From contig CAILAC010000016.1 in the NCBI GenBank assembly GCA_903832055.1, positions 930,001 through 994,000 of the forward strand: a stretch of 64,000 nucleotides of DNA, written 5' to 3'. Origin of the DNA: an uncultured Acidobacteriota bacterium. Lineage in GTDB: Bacteria > Acidobacteriota > Terriglobia > Terriglobales > Acidobacteriaceae. The notes under the pieces are model-generated. The model saw nothing but the letters and a program-made list of their open reading frames with translations, was not told the origin of the DNA and did no database searches. A program made the translations under genes and the position numbers. This document shows, one piece after another, positions 37,180-46,877 of this stretch (positions are counted from its first letter, which is position 1; each line of letters opens with the position of its first letter).

Positions 37180-38304
37180 GCGGTCTCCTGAAAACTATCA
37201 ATTCGTTTGTGAAAATACTGCTTACCTGCCCGACAGGCTGGGATTGGTCTACTGGGTCTGTCATTCCATCGCGGCCACCTGCTTCACATGTCCCTGAAGC
37301 AATTGCATCCTGCGTGAACATACAGACTTCCGAGAGAACTTCATCCCGATCTGCGAACAATCTCGGCAGGTCCCGCCGCGTTGGCTAGGCCCGCTCTGCA
37401 TCTTGCAACTACCCGGCCTGCGTACTGCCCGGCGGTTGGTTTACCCGAAGCACCTGCCCTACGGATTCAAACGGTGTAGGCGAACATAAAAAACATGCTT
37501 CGGAGCACCGTCGAACAATAGTGGAAAACTAGGACGATTGTCAACCGATTTTGACCGGAAAACGCGAACAACTAACGAGCCAGCATCGCAAATGCGGGCG
37601 GGGATACGTAATGTCAATCAAAGAAAGCGTTTTCACAGATTCACCCGCCAATACCTACCCTGCCACACCCAGCCAGTGAACTAAATAAATCGTTTAAGTA
37701 GAACCAAGTATGCCAGCGGAGAGGCAACTTGAGCCTTGGAAAGTTGCGCTCGCCTTCAATCTCATCCGCCGCAAGGTCCAACATCCAGGGCAAATTTATC
37801 GTATACATTTATCCGCTAACTGTTATGACATTGCTATAACGAAGTTGTGCAGTCTTCTGAGGCTGCTCATTGGCCCTCCGCCGCCCCATTTCTGCTCACT
37901 TCGGTCTAAACGCCACTCAATCGACAGATGTAGTAAATGCCTTTACTCCGGCCTCCCCATCAAGCGTCCGAAAAACTGCGCTGTTTCGTTTCAATTGAGA
38001 ACTTTCTTGCGAAATTCAAATATGAAATTGGAGAGTACTGAAGATGCCCGAATAGCCTGCCTCAAACGAAAGGATGAACACTCCGTTTCAGGCATGACAT
38101 TTGCTCTCCTTAAGGATTCCAGGAAAATGACCCGAACGTCCATCCGTTGCCAGCCGTTGTTGACGGTTCAGGTGCGGCCTGCGCGGGAGCAAAGAAAAAA
38201 TCAATTCAGGCGCAGTTACGCACTTGAATCAGAAGCGCTCCCGGAAAGTTGACAAGGAAATCCCCGCTTCGAAGTGCGCTCGCCAGACAACGCGCTCGCT
38301 GGCC
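37180..38304. other. 1.1-kb spacer between receptor 4 and the CRTAC1 gene
   Basis: The longest stretch without a convincing gene. It is A/T-richer than its flanks, mainly between 37460 and 38200. It must contain the receptor 4 promoter. The one long open frame on the plus strand (37710-38252, 180 codons) has no ribosome-binding site and encodes a Cys/Arg-rich, unstructured sequence that does not look like a protein. No tRNA, insertion sequence or terminal repeats were found. Confidence 0.5.
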
Positions 38305-40248
38305 CTAGGCTTTCTTCCTGCCGCTGGCGAAATCATCCGTCTTCAGAATCTTCCCGCCCTCCTGCACCACGTACAGCCGGTTCGCGTCCAGATCCTTCAG
38401 CACATCCACCGTCCCCGACGGCCACCGAATCTCCAGCGTCTCCGCCTTCTTCGCCGCCCCCAGCCCAAAGTGCACCCGCAGGTCGTTTTGCGAATAGTAG
38501 CTGCCGCCCGACCGCACCTCGTCAATCTGCACCATCGGTTTGCCGGCCGGCTTGCCTTCCACCGCAGCATCCACCTGGGCCGTCAGCATCAAACGCGCCC
38601 CAATCCCCGACCGGTTGCTCTTCGTCCCCACCGTCCGAATCTTGATCCAGTTCTTCGCAGTTCCAACTGCCGTATCGCAGCGCAGCAACTGCGGCCCGCT
38701 GTTCACACAGTTCACCACCACATCCAGATCGCCGTCGTTGTCATAGTCCCCAAAGGCGCATCCCCGCGCCGCCGCCGCATCCGTAATCCCCGGCCCGCCC
38801 ACCTTGGTCACTTCTTCAAACTGCCCATTGCGCAGGTTCCGGTACAGATACTTGTGCTCAGCATAGGGGGCGTCAATGTGCGTCCCGTCCACCTCCGGGT
38901 ACACATGGCCATTCGAAATCAGAATGTCCAGCCACCCGTCGTTGTCCATGTCAAAGAACCCCACGCCCCAGCCCAGGTAGCGCGTATTGATGCCCAGCCC
39001 CGACAGGTACGTGTGGTCTTCAAACGTGCCATCGCCCAGGTTCAGATACAGCGAATCCGTGTCCCCGGCAAAATTCGTCTTCACAATGTCCAGCAGGCCG
39101 TCGCGGTTGAAGTCGCCCAGCGCCACGCCCATGCCCGCCTGCGGCTTTCCGTCCGGCGAATAAGCAATGCCCGCCTCGATCGCCACGTCCTTGAACGTCC
39201 CATCCTTCTGATTCTGGTAATAAGTTGCTGCAGTCGAATCGTTGGCCACGTAGATATCCGGCCAGCCGTCGTTGTCGATATCGCCCACCGCCACCGACAG
39301 CGCGTAGGTGCCAATCGTGCCCCACATCCCGGCCTTTTCGCTCACGTCCTTGAAGGTGCCATCGCCATTGTTGTGGTACAGAATGTTCTTCCCGCCCTCC
39401 AGCCCCGGCGGCCCGCACGCTACTTGAATCCCCTTGTAGGCGCACCCGGCATCCTCCGGCAACGGAGCCGTCTTCACGTCAAACTCGATATAGTTGCCCA
39501 CGAAAAGGTCGAGATGCCCATCCTTGTCGTAGTCCAGAAAAGCGCAGCCGGAGTTCCACCGCAGCTTTGACTGCATCAGCCCGGCTTCCTTGGTCACGTC
39601 GGTAAACGTGCCATTGCCGTTGTTGCGGTACAGCGCGTTCTGCCCGTAATAGCTGATGAAGAGGTCATTCCAGCCGTCGTTGTTGTAGTCCCCGACGCAG
39701 CAGCCCTGCCCCCAGCCCGACCGGCCGAGACCCGCCTTGGCGGTCACATCAGTAAATGTCCCGTCCCGGTTGTTTTTGAATAGATGGCAGATCGGCTCCT
39801 GTCCCTTGGGAAATCCCTCCAGCCGCCACCCGTTCACCAGAAAAATATCCACCCAGTCGTCCTGGTCGTAGTCAAAAAAAGCCACGCCGCAGCCCGTCGT
39901 CTCCAGCAGATATTTGTTCCTGTGCTCGCCGCCGTAAATGGTCTTGGTCGTCAGCCCGGCTGCCGCCGCCACATCCACAAAGCTCACCCCCAGCGGAGTT
40001 CCGGCAATCGGCGAAGTCAGCTCGACACCCTTGGCCTCAGCCTGAAATCCCGGCCGCTCCATCCCCGCCGACGGCTTCTGTGGCGGAGTTGCGGGCGCCT
40101 GCCCGCCGGCCTGCCCAAACAGCGGTCGCCCCAGCGCCAGCACATCCTCAAGCGAAAGCACCAGCGCCGTCCGCGACAGCGACTTCAAAAAACCACGACG
40201 CGAAGCTCCCAGACCAGACCAATCCTTCAAGCCAAACCCCCAACCCAC
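38305..40248 (-). CDS. CRTAC1-family protein with FG-GAP/VCBS repeats and an ASPIC/UnbV C-terminus
   Basis: About 647 residues. A twin-arginine signal (SRRGFLKSLSRTALVLSL) precedes a seven-bladed beta-propeller built of FG-GAP/VCBS repeats with Ca-binding loops such as DYDQDDWVD, DYNNDGWNDL, DYDKDGHLDL, DIDNDGWPDI, DFNRDGLLDI and DMDNDGWLDI. The C-terminus (WIKIRTVGTKSNRSGIGARL and LRVHFGLG) is the ASPIC/UnbV domain. Probably exported and involved in adhesion or binding; no enzymatic role is shown. Start uncertain: GTG 40248, TTG 40230 or TTG 40314. From about here onward genes use very strongly C/G-ending codons. Confidence 0.88.
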   Translation of the reverse strand: MGWGFGLKDWSGLGASRRGFLKSLSRTALVLSLEDVLALGRPLFGQAGGQAPATPPQKPSAGMERPGFQAEAKGVELTSPIAGTPLGVSFVDVAAAAGLTTKTIYGGEHRNKYLLETTGCGVAFFDYDQDDWVDIFLVNGWRLEGFPKGQEPICHLFKNNRDGTFTDVTAKAGLGRSGWGQGCCVGDYNNDGWNDLFISYYGQNALYRNNGNGTFTDVTKEAGLMQSKLRWNSGCAFLDYDKDGHLDLFVGNYIEFDVKTAPLPEDAGCAYKGIQVACGPPGLEGGKNILYHNNGDGTFKDVSEKAGMWGTIGTYALSVAVGDIDNDGWPDIYVANDSTAATYYQNQKDGTFKDVAIEAGIAYSPDGKPQAGMGVALGDFNRDGLLDIVKTNFAGDTDSLYLNLGDGTFEDHTYLSGLGINTRYLGWGVGFFDMDNDGWLDILISNGHVYPEVDGTHIDAPYAEHKYLYRNLRNGQFEEVTKVGGPGITDAAAARGCAFGDYDNDGDLDVVVNCVNSGPQLLRCDTAVGTAKNWIKIRTVGTKSNRSGIGARLMLTAQVDAAVEGKPAGKPMVQIDEVRSGGSYYSQNDLRVHFGLGAAKKAETLEIRWPSGTVDVLKDLDANRLYVVQEGGKILKTDDFASGRKKA

Positions 40249-40377
40249 GCCCCAAAGTATACCGGGCAGCGCAGAAAGCGATCTCCACCTAAAGTCTGAG
40301 GCACCGCATCTCAACTAAATCGAGTGCCCCATGTCGCGCATCTGGAACATGGAGCCGGCTATTCCCTTTTCCCAGCC

Positions 40378-41364
40378 TTAAAGCACCTTCCCAGCTTCCT
40401 TCGCAAAATAAGTCACAATAAAGTCCGCCCCGGCCCGCCGCATCCCCACCAGGCTCTCAATCATCGCCCGCTCCGGCTCCAGCCACCCCCGCGCAAAGGC
40501 CGCCTTCAGCATCGAGTACTCGCCCGAAACCTGATACGCCCCCATCGGCACATCAAACCGGTCCCGCGCCGCCCGCACCACATCCAGATACGGCATCGCC
40601 GGCTTCATCAGAATCATGTCCGCGCCCTCGCCCAGATCCAGCTCAATCTCCCTGAGAGCCTCGCGCACATTCGCGCCATCCATCTGGTAGGTTTTGCGGT
40701 CGCCAAACTGCGGCGCAGAGTCCGCCGCCTCGCGAAACGGCCCATAAAACGCCGACGCAAACTTCGCCGCATAGCTCAGAATCGGCGTCTGCTCCAGCCC
40801 GTCCTCATCAAGCGCATGCCGAATCTCCGCCACCCGCCCATCCATCATGTCGCTGGGAGCGACAATATCCGCCCCGGCCCGCGCCAGACTCGCCGCCGCC
40901 CGCCCCAGCAGTTCGACAGATGAGTCGTTCTCCACCTCAAACCCCTCCTCGGTCTTCGTCACAATGCCGCAATGCCCGTGGCTCGTGTACTCGCACAGGC
41001 AAACGTCGGCAATCAGCACCAGCTTCTTTGAGGCTGCATTTGCCTTCAGCGCGCGCAGCGCCGTCTGCACAATCCCCTCATCGTCCCACGCCCCGGTGCC
41101 TTCCTCGTCTTTTGACTCCGGCAAACCAAACAGCAGCAGCCCGCCCAGCCCCAGCCGCGCCGCCTCCTCAGCTTCTTTCACCGCCTCGTCCACTGAGACG
41201 TTGAAAACCCCAGGCATCGAACTGATCTCCTTGCGCACACCCTCGCCGGGGCAAATGAACAGGGGATAGATCAGCTGCCCCGGCGTGAGCCGCGTCTCCC
41301 GCACCAGGTTGCGCAGCGCCTCGGTCCGCCGCAATCGTCGCATTCGTATCAAAGGAAAATCCAT
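40378..41364 (-). CDS. hemB: Delta-aminolevulinic acid dehydratase (porphobilinogen synthase)
   Basis: 328 residues. It condenses two 5-aminolevulinate molecules to porphobilinogen in haem and corrin synthesis. The zinc-site cysteines are present in [14 protein letters not shown], and the two active-site lysines in [15 protein letters not shown] and [12 protein letters not shown]. Length matches the family. It is a single gene; other tetrapyrrole genes are absent, apart from cobO about 30 kb away, which uses a later product of the pathway. Confidence 0.97.
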   Translation of the reverse strand: MDFPLIRMRRLRRTEALRNLVRETRLTPGQLIYPLFICPGEGVRKEISSMPGVFNVSVDEAVKEAEEAARLGLGGLLLFGLPESKDEEGTGAWDDEGIVQTALRALKANAASKKLVLIADVCLCEYTSHGHCGIVTKTEEGFEVENDSSVELLGRAAASLARAGADIVAPSDMMDGRVAEIRHALDEDGLEQTPILSYAAKFASAFYGPFREAADSAPQFGDRKTYQMDGANVREALREIELDLGEGADMILMKPAMPYLDVVRAARDRFDVPMGAYQVSGEYSMLKAAFARGWLEPERAMIESLVGMRRAGADFIVTYFAKEAGKVL

Positions 41365-41410
41365 GCCCCGATTCTAAATCCCTGAAGACCCGTTCCCTGT
41401 TCGCACTTGC

Positions 41411-41950
41411 CTACTCCCGCGCCAGCACCTCATACCCGGCCGCATTGGGAGCGCCCGCCAGCACCACCAGCGTCCAGATACCCAGCCCCGTTCCAAACGG
41501 GAAGTGGAAGAGCGAAAACACCGCCGCCACGATCGCCACCCAGCGCCCCCAGCTCGCCCGCTGCATCAGCCCCAGGCCCGCAGCCACCGTCAGCCCCACG
41601 CGAAACCCCAGCCCGATCCAGCTAAACTTCAGCCAAAAGAGCGGCATCCGCATCCCCAGCGGACGTCCCCACCCGTGCCCCACCCAGGGGCCAAAGTCAC
41701 CCATGTGCCCGCCCATCCAGGCATGCGCAAAGGCCAGCCCCGCCATCCCGGTCAGCGCAATCAGCGCCGCGTATACCAGCCAGCCCACCGCCAGAGCCTG
41801 CACCCGACGGTCAAGTTGCGCCATCGGCATCACCCCGCCCGGGCCCGCCGACATCGGTCCCGGATGCACGCCCAATCCGTTCCCCTGCCCACAACGAGGG
41901 CAAAATCCCTGCCCCGCCACCAAAGCCTGTCCACATCCGCTGCAATACAT
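41411..41950 (-). CDS. Zinc-ribbon membrane protein, function unknown
   Basis: 179 residues. The N-terminus is a zinc ribbon (CSGCGQALVAGQGFCPRCG) like those of zinc_ribbon_2 proteins. Three to four hydrophobic segments follow (AVGWLVYAALIALTGMAGLAF, LTVAAGLGLM and FGTGLGIWTLVVLAGA) with a Gly/His/Trp-rich loop GHMGDFGPWVGHGWG between them. ATG 41950 has GGAGG five bases before it, preferred over GTG 41962, which overlaps that site. It ends 46 bp from hemB on the same strand, so co-transcription is possible. I do not assign a function. Confidence 0.8.
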   Translation of the reverse strand: MYCSGCGQALVAGQGFCPRCGQGNGLGVHPGPMSAGPGGVMPMAQLDRRVQALAVGWLVYAALIALTGMAGLAFAHAWMGGHMGDFGPWVGHGWGRPLGMRMPLFWLKFSWIGLGFRVGLTVAAGLGLMQRASWGRWVAIVAAVFSLFHFPFGTGLGIWTLVVLAGAPNAAGYEVLARE

Positions 41951-42103
41951 AAGCGCCTCCACCCGTGGTCACTACCCGGCCCCGTACCTGTTGCAACTGA
42001 CTACGTGGCAGCAATTGCAAATGTTCCCAACTTAGCGCGTGGTGACCTTTGATTGCCCCCGGATGTTACCGAGTCCCTTTGCCAAGGTGCTACCATTCGT
42101 CAA

Positions 42104-43228
42104 ATGCGCCGTGTCACCATTGCTGTTGGGCTAACCAGCGTATTGACCTGTGTTTGCGCATGCTCTACGTGGAACAAGGTCTTTCCCCCGGATGGTGTAT
42201 CTCTTCCTAACCAGGCGGCCATCGATCGCGCGCTTCAGCATAGCTCTCTCACCGACGGCGACCAGCCCTTTCACCTGCTCCTCGAAATCGCGCCTCCAAC
42301 CGCCGCCCACCCGGTACTTGCCCAATCAGCACTTGCTCAATCAGCACTTGCCCAATCAGAGATGCGCGCCGAGATAGAAATCTTCTGGCTCAACCGCATC
42401 ACCTACCGCACCGTCATCCGCTCCCGCGACTTCTCCCAGACACGCATCGTCAACGCCAATGTCGTTGAAGAGCATAACTCCGGCACCTTCTACCCGCGCT
42501 GGATTCAGAACTTTGTCGATGCCGTGCTCCAGCCTATTCCGCAACTGGCCCGGCTCCGCAAAGTCCCCGGCTCCGTCCCGGTTGACCAGCTCTCCCATGC
42601 CTGCATCGCCTCTACTGATGCCACATCCGGCCAGGCACCAAACGTGACCTCAAGCCAGCCCAGCCCCACCGAAACCACCAACTTCGCCCGCGTCTGCTTT
42701 GAAGACGCCGAGCCTAAAATCGCCAGCGGTCAGGAATTTGCCCGCTACATCTCCTATGACGACTTCGCCCCCTTTGGCCAGCAGCAGATTGCCCGCACCC
42801 TGGTCAACGACCTCCCCACCAACCTCATGGTCCGGGGACGGGTCATCAGCCTCACGCCCCTCAGCAGGTCAGACTACCCCCTGCTCAAAGCCACCGAACT
42901 CACCCTGCCCGCCCAGCAAATGCTCACCGCCACCGTCACCCAATCCGCCGCCGAAGCGATGCTCGAAACCACCCGCAGCAAGCCCCTCTCCTACCAGTCC
43001 CTCGCTTACCAGCCAGCTTCCTCCAAAGGCCCAACCCTGCTCTACATCCGCACCGACCGCACCGGCCGCGTCCGCGAGGCCTACCCCGAACACCCCGACA
43101 GCTTCGCCCACCCCCCCTCAGCCCCAGCCGACGCATCCGCAGTCGCCCGCGCCCTCACCCTCAAGTTCAAACCCCTGCTCATCAACGGCGCACCCACCCA
43201 AATGCAAGCCCCCTACCTGCTGCCCTGA
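42104..43228 (+). CDS. Probable lipoprotein with a TonB C-terminal-like region
   Basis: 374 residues. The N-terminus MRRVTIAVGLTSVLTCVCAC has a hydrophobic core and an imperfect lipobox ending in Cys. The middle contains three VLAQS/ALAQS repeats. The last 65 residues (ending in KFKPLLINGAPTQMQAPYLL) resemble the pattern of TonB C-terminal domains often found in acidobacterial periplasmic proteins (TDRTGRVREAYPEHPDS); this is a weak similarity by eye. ATG 42104 is preferred because it begins the signal. It is convergent with the lipoprotein esterase gene, with only four bases between stops. Confidence 0.65.
   Translation: MRRVTIAVGLTSVLTCVCACSTWNKVFPPDGVSLPNQAAIDRALQHSSLTDGDQPFHLLLEIAPPTAAHPVLAQSALAQSALAQSEMRAEIEIFWLNRITYRTVIRSRDFSQTRIVNANVVEEHNSGTFYPRWIQNFVDAVLQPIPQLARLRKVPGSVPVDQLSHACIASTDATSGQAPNVTSSQPSPTETTNFARVCFEDAEPKIASGQEFARYISYDDFAPFGQQQIARTLVNDLPTNLMVRGRVISLTPLSRSDYPLLKATELTLPAQQMLTATVTQSAAEAMLETTRSKPLSYQSLAYQPASSKGPTLLYIRTDRTGRVREAYPEHPDSFAHPPSAPADASAVARALTLKFKPLLINGAPTQMQAPYLLP
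42314..42358. repeat. Three 15-bp tandem repeats inside the lipoprotein gene
   Basis: Units of GCACTTGCCCAATCA at 42314-42328, 42329-42343 and 42344-42358, with one base changed in each of the first two. They encode (V/A)LAQS three times. Confidence 0.85.
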
Positions 43229-43232
43229 GGGC

Positions 43233-44111
43233 CTAGCGCAGAATTCGCTGAAGCGCCTCAAAGCACCCCGGAATCTGCGCATCCCACTCTCCCCAGTCAT
43301 GCCCTCCAGGCTTCGTGTGCACCTCCGAGTGAAATCCTCGCGCGTGCAATCGGCCCGCAAACCGCTGAATTGACTCCTGCAATGGCTCCTGCTCCCCAGC
43401 TGTCAGGTAGAGATACGGCGTATCTCCCGGCCGCGCCGTCAGCGCCAGCGCAAACGGATCCCGCGCCCGCCGCTCCTCACTGCCCCACGGTCCCAGCTGC
43501 TCCCGAAACCGCACCCACTGCCCCCACCTCCGCCAATTGAACCGCCGCTGGGCCACATCAATCGCCGGGCTGAGGGCAGCCGCAAAGCTGTACAGCTCCG
43601 GCCGGCTCAGTGCAAGCTTTGCCGCCGCAAATCCTCCCATCGAAACGCCCACAATCGCCCGACCAGCACGGTCCCGCCGAGCCGGAAACCGCCCCTCGAC
43701 ATCCGCAATCAGATCTCGCGTCAGGTAATCTTCAAACCGTTCCCCCGGCCGCCCCACCGAGTTCAGGTAATACGAACTTCCTCCCTCCGGCATCACCAGA
43801 ATCAACCCCTGCGCCGCATACCTGCTGACATCCGAACCATTCGACCACTCCCGGTAGCTGCCCCCATTCCCATGCAACAGATACACCACCGGCAGCCGCT
43901 GCCCCTCCGCCAACTTTTCCGGCATAAAGACCCGGTACGGCATATCTCGCCCCAGGCTTGCGCTCTGAAAGGTGACATCCCGCATCACCACCCCAGACGC
44001 AACCTGCGGGTGGTCGATCATAGCTGTCTCTTCCCGTCGGCAGCCGGAAACAAGACTCGCAATCCCGGCCAGCATCACCACCCCAAGCGCCAGCCTCATC
44101 CCAGTCCGCAT
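43233..44111 (-). CDS. Lipoprotein esterase (esterase D / alpha-beta hydrolase family)
   Basis: 292 residues. Signal peptide with lipobox LVSGC, so it is anchored in a membrane. The alpha/beta-hydrolase core has PVVYLLHGNGGSYREW (oxyanion loop), the nucleophile elbow GVSMGGFAA and the His in KPGGHDWGEW; the length and HGNGG motif match the esterase D/PHB-depolymerase-like group that acts on acyl or feruloyl esters. ATG 44111 has GAGG six bases upstream. The longer frame upstream is an antisense shadow of mutS2. Substrate not determined. Confidence 0.85.
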   Translation of the reverse strand: MRTGMRLALGVVMLAGIASLVSGCRREETAMIDHPQVASGVVMRDVTFQSASLGRDMPYRVFMPEKLAEGQRLPVVYLLHGNGGSYREWSNGSDVSRYAAQGLILVMPEGGSSYYLNSVGRPGERFEDYLTRDLIADVEGRFPARRDRAGRAIVGVSMGGFAAAKLALSRPELYSFAAALSPAIDVAQRRFNWRRWGQWVRFREQLGPWGSEERRARDPFALALTARPGDTPYLYLTAGEQEPLQESIQRFAGRLHARGFHSEVHTKPGGHDWGEWDAQIPGCFEALQRILR

Positions 44112-44198
44112 AGTTACCTCGTTTCCATTTGCCCCTGAGACTAACCGATCAGCGCCGCCCATCCGCCACAATCCGCAACCAGCTACCATAGAGAAGCA

Positions 44199-46709
44199 AT
44201 GGCCCTCACCGAACTGAACCCCGCGCCCCAACCCGACCAGCTCCCCCCCTCTCTCTTCGACCCCACCCCCGCGCCCGTCCCCCACCTCGACGCCGTCGCC
44301 CTCGAATGGCCGCCCCTGCTCGCCCTGGTCGCCTATTACGCCATCTCCCGCCCCGCCAAGGAAGCCCTCCTCGCCCTCGTCCCCAGCACCGACCCCGCCT
44401 GGATCGACCACCAGCACCAGCTCGTCCAGGAAACCCGCGCCCTGCTCAACACCCAGGTCAGCATCCCGTTAGGTGGCCTGTTTGACCCCACCCAGCTCGG
44501 CCACAAATCCAAAATCCCCGGTGCCGCCCTCGAGCCCGACGAATTTCAGGCCATCGCCCGCCTCGCCTCCGACGTAGCCGCCTGGCAATCCCTGCTCAAA
44601 AATCCCCCCGCCAACACCCCCATTCCCGGCCTTCACGACCTCTCCGCCGCCCTCACCCAATCCCTAAGCCCCCTCGCCGAAGCCATCCAGCGCAAGCTCC
44701 TCCCCGACGGCTCCCTCGCCGACGACGCCAGCCCCGAGCTCTCCCGCCTCCGCAACGAACAGCAGCGCCAGCAGCGCATCATCGAAGAAAGCCTCCGCGC
44801 CGCCCTCCGCAAGCTCTCCGCCTCTGACCAGACCCAGGACGACCTCATCACCATCCGCGGCGACCGCTTCGTCATCCCCGTCAAGTCCGAGCAAAAGCGC
44901 AAAGTCTCCGGCGTCGTCCACGGCGCCAGCTCCTCCGGCCAGACCGTCTACCTCGAGCCCCTCGAAACCATCGAGCAGAACAACGAGCTCGTCCGCCTCC
45001 TCGAAGAAGAGCAAGCCGAAATCCACCGCATCTTCGTCGCCCTCACCGCCCTCGTCGGCACCTTCGCCGACCAGCTCACCCTCGGCGCGCGCATCCTCGC
45101 CCAGCTCGACACCCTCCAGGCCCGCGCCCGCTTCTCCATCGCCTACAACGGCATCCGCCCCATCTTCTCCAGCGACCTATTCCGCCTCGAATCCGCCCGC
45201 CACCCCCTCCTCGAAAAACGCCTCAAAGCCAGTGGCGGCAGTATCATCCCTTTCACCCTCGAACTCACCTCCACCCACCGCCAGCTCATCATCAGTGGCC
45301 CCAACACCGGCGGCAAGACCGTTACCCTCAAAACCGCCGCCCTCTGCGCCCTCATGGCCCAGGCCGGCATCCCCGTCCCCGCCACCGCCGCCACCCTCCC
45401 CATCTTCGACGCCTTCCTCGCCGACATCGGCGACGCCCAGTCCATCGAACAAGCCCTCTCCACCTTCAGCGCCCACATCGTCAATCTCGACCGCATCTCC
45501 CACCTCGCCAACAGCAAATCCCTCGTCCTGCTCGACGAACTAGGCTCCGCCACCGACCCCGACGAAGGCTCCGCCCTCGCCGTCGCCGTCGCCGACTACT
45601 TCCGCCTCGCCAGCTCTTGGTCCCTCATCAGCACCCACCACACCAGCCTCAAAATCTACGCCGCCAACGCCCAGGGCGTGCTCAATGCCGCCGCCGGAGT
45701 CGACGAAACCACCCTCATCCCCAACTACCAGCTCCGCCTCGGACTCCCCGGTGCCTCCGCCGGCATCAGCACCGCCGCCCGACTCGGACTCAACCCCTCC
45801 ATCGTCGCCGAAGCCCGCGCCCGCCTCGGCACCCAGCACGCCGACATCAGCCGCTTCCTCGAAAACCTCCACCGCCAGACCCGCGACCTCGAAGCAGCCC
45901 AGAAATCCGCCCGCGAAGAAAAATACGCCCTCAATCAGGAGCGCGCCAAACTAGCCCGCGAAGGCGACCTCGAACTCAAACGCCGCACCAAAGAGCTCGA
46001 GCAAAAACTCGCCTCCCTCCTCAAAGACTTCGAATACCAGATGCGCCAAACCGTCAGCGCCATCGAAGATCGCGCCGGCCAGCTCAAGCTCTCCAAAGAA
46101 TCCGAGCGCCGCATCCAGCGCCTCCGCCGCGACTTCGAAGAGCAATTCAACTCCACCGTCGTCGCCCACAAACACGGCGCAGACGTGGGAGATCCCAACG
46201 CCCAGCCGCACCTCGTCAAGCACGTTTCGATCGGCGACCAGGTCCGCATCAAGAGCATGAACAAAGTCGCCACCATCACCCGCGAAGTCGAAAAGGACCT
46301 CTACGAAGTCGCCCTCGGCACCCTCAAAATGCGCATCAAACGCGACGACATCGCCGAAGTCGTCGCCCCCGCCGGCAAAGAAGCGCCCCGCGAAAAACCC
46401 CTCGACGCCGTCGCCCGCCAAAAAGGCGTCCGCGTCACCGTCACCAGCTCCGGCTCAGAAAACATGCGCGCTGAAATCAACCTCATCGGCCGCACCGTCG
46501 ACGAAGCCACCCAGGAACTCGACCAATACCTCGACCAGGCCTTCCTCGCCGGCCTCCCCCAGGTCCGCATCGTCCACGGCACCGGCATGGGCATCCTCCG
46601 CCGCGCCCTCCGCGAATTCCTAAAATCCCACCCCCACATCGCCAGAATCGAAGAACCCACCCAAATGGAAGGCGGCGCAGGCGCCACCACAGCCCACCTC
46701 CGCCAGTAG
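44199..46709 (+). CDS. mutS2: Endonuclease MutS2
   Basis: 836 residues. MutS2 binds branched DNA and collided ribosomes rather than mismatches, suppressing recombination or rescuing ribosomes. The ABC ATPase is complete: Walker A GPNTGGKTVTLKT, signature STFSAHI and Walker B LVLLDELGSATDPDEGSAL. A long coiled coil follows (residues about 520-640), then the KOW-like SIGDQVRIKSMNKVATITR and a C-terminal Smr nuclease domain (EINLIGRTVDEA and VHGTGMGILRRALREFL). Codon use is extremely biased to C in third positions, more than in genes of the first 38 kb. It is divergent from the esterase gene, 87 bp apart. Confidence 0.96.
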   Translation: MALTELNPAPQPDQLPPSLFDPTPAPVPHLDAVALEWPPLLALVAYYAISRPAKEALLALVPSTDPAWIDHQHQLVQETRALLNTQVSIPLGGLFDPTQLGHKSKIPGAALEPDEFQAIARLASDVAAWQSLLKNPPANTPIPGLHDLSAALTQSLSPLAEAIQRKLLPDGSLADDASPELSRLRNEQQRQQRIIEESLRAALRKLSASDQTQDDLITIRGDRFVIPVKSEQKRKVSGVVHGASSSGQTVYLEPLETIEQNNELVRLLEEEQAEIHRIFVALTALVGTFADQLTLGARILAQLDTLQARARFSIAYNGIRPIFSSDLFRLESARHPLLEKRLKASGGSIIPFTLELTSTHRQLIISGPNTGGKTVTLKTAALCALMAQAGIPVPATAATLPIFDAFLADIGDAQSIEQALSTFSAHIVNLDRISHLANSKSLVLLDELGSATDPDEGSALAVAVADYFRLASSWSLISTHHTSLKIYAANAQGVLNAAAGVDETTLIPNYQLRLGLPGASAGISTAARLGLNPSIVAEARARLGTQHADISRFLENLHRQTRDLEAAQKSAREEKYALNQERAKLAREGDLELKRRTKELEQKLASLLKDFEYQMRQTVSAIEDRAGQLKLSKESERRIQRLRRDFEEQFNSTVVAHKHGADVGDPNAQPHLVKHVSIGDQVRIKSMNKVATITREVEKDLYEVALGTLKMRIKRDDIAEVVAPAGKEAPREKPLDAVARQKGVRVTVTSSGSENMRAEINLIGRTVDEATQELDQYLDQAFLAGLPQVRIVHGTGMGILRRALREFLKSHPHIARIEEPTQMEGGAGATTAHLRQ

Positions 46710-46726
46710 CAATCCACAATTGCCCC

Positions 46727-46870
46727 AGCCGTCGCCTCTGCCGTTGCCTTTGCCCTAGCCGTTGCCTTTGCCTCTGTCTCTGCCTCTGCCTCTGCCTCTG
46801 CCTCTACCTTTGTCTCTGCCTTTGCCTTTATCTTTGCCTTTGCTTTTGCTTCTTTTGCTTTTGCTTTTCT
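46727..46870. repeat. Degenerate TCTGCC/TTTGCC hexanucleotide tract
   Basis: Directly after mutS2, about 140 bp of pyrimidine-rich hexamers (CTCTGC and TTTGCC variants) on the plus strand. On the minus strand it forms a spurious open frame of Lys-Ala and Glu-Ala repeats. A simple-sequence expansion, not a gene. Confidence 0.85.
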
Positions 46871-46877
46871 GTCTGTC

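Noticed and set aside
37710-38252. 180-codon open frame in the large spacer
   Set aside because: No Shine-Dalgarno, odd composition rich in Cys, Arg and Ser, and no recognised motif.
38224-39570. 448-codon plus-strand frame opposite the CRTAC1 gene
   Set aside because: His/Arg/Val/Pro-rich antisense translation of the VCBS repeats; the minus-strand protein is unmistakable.
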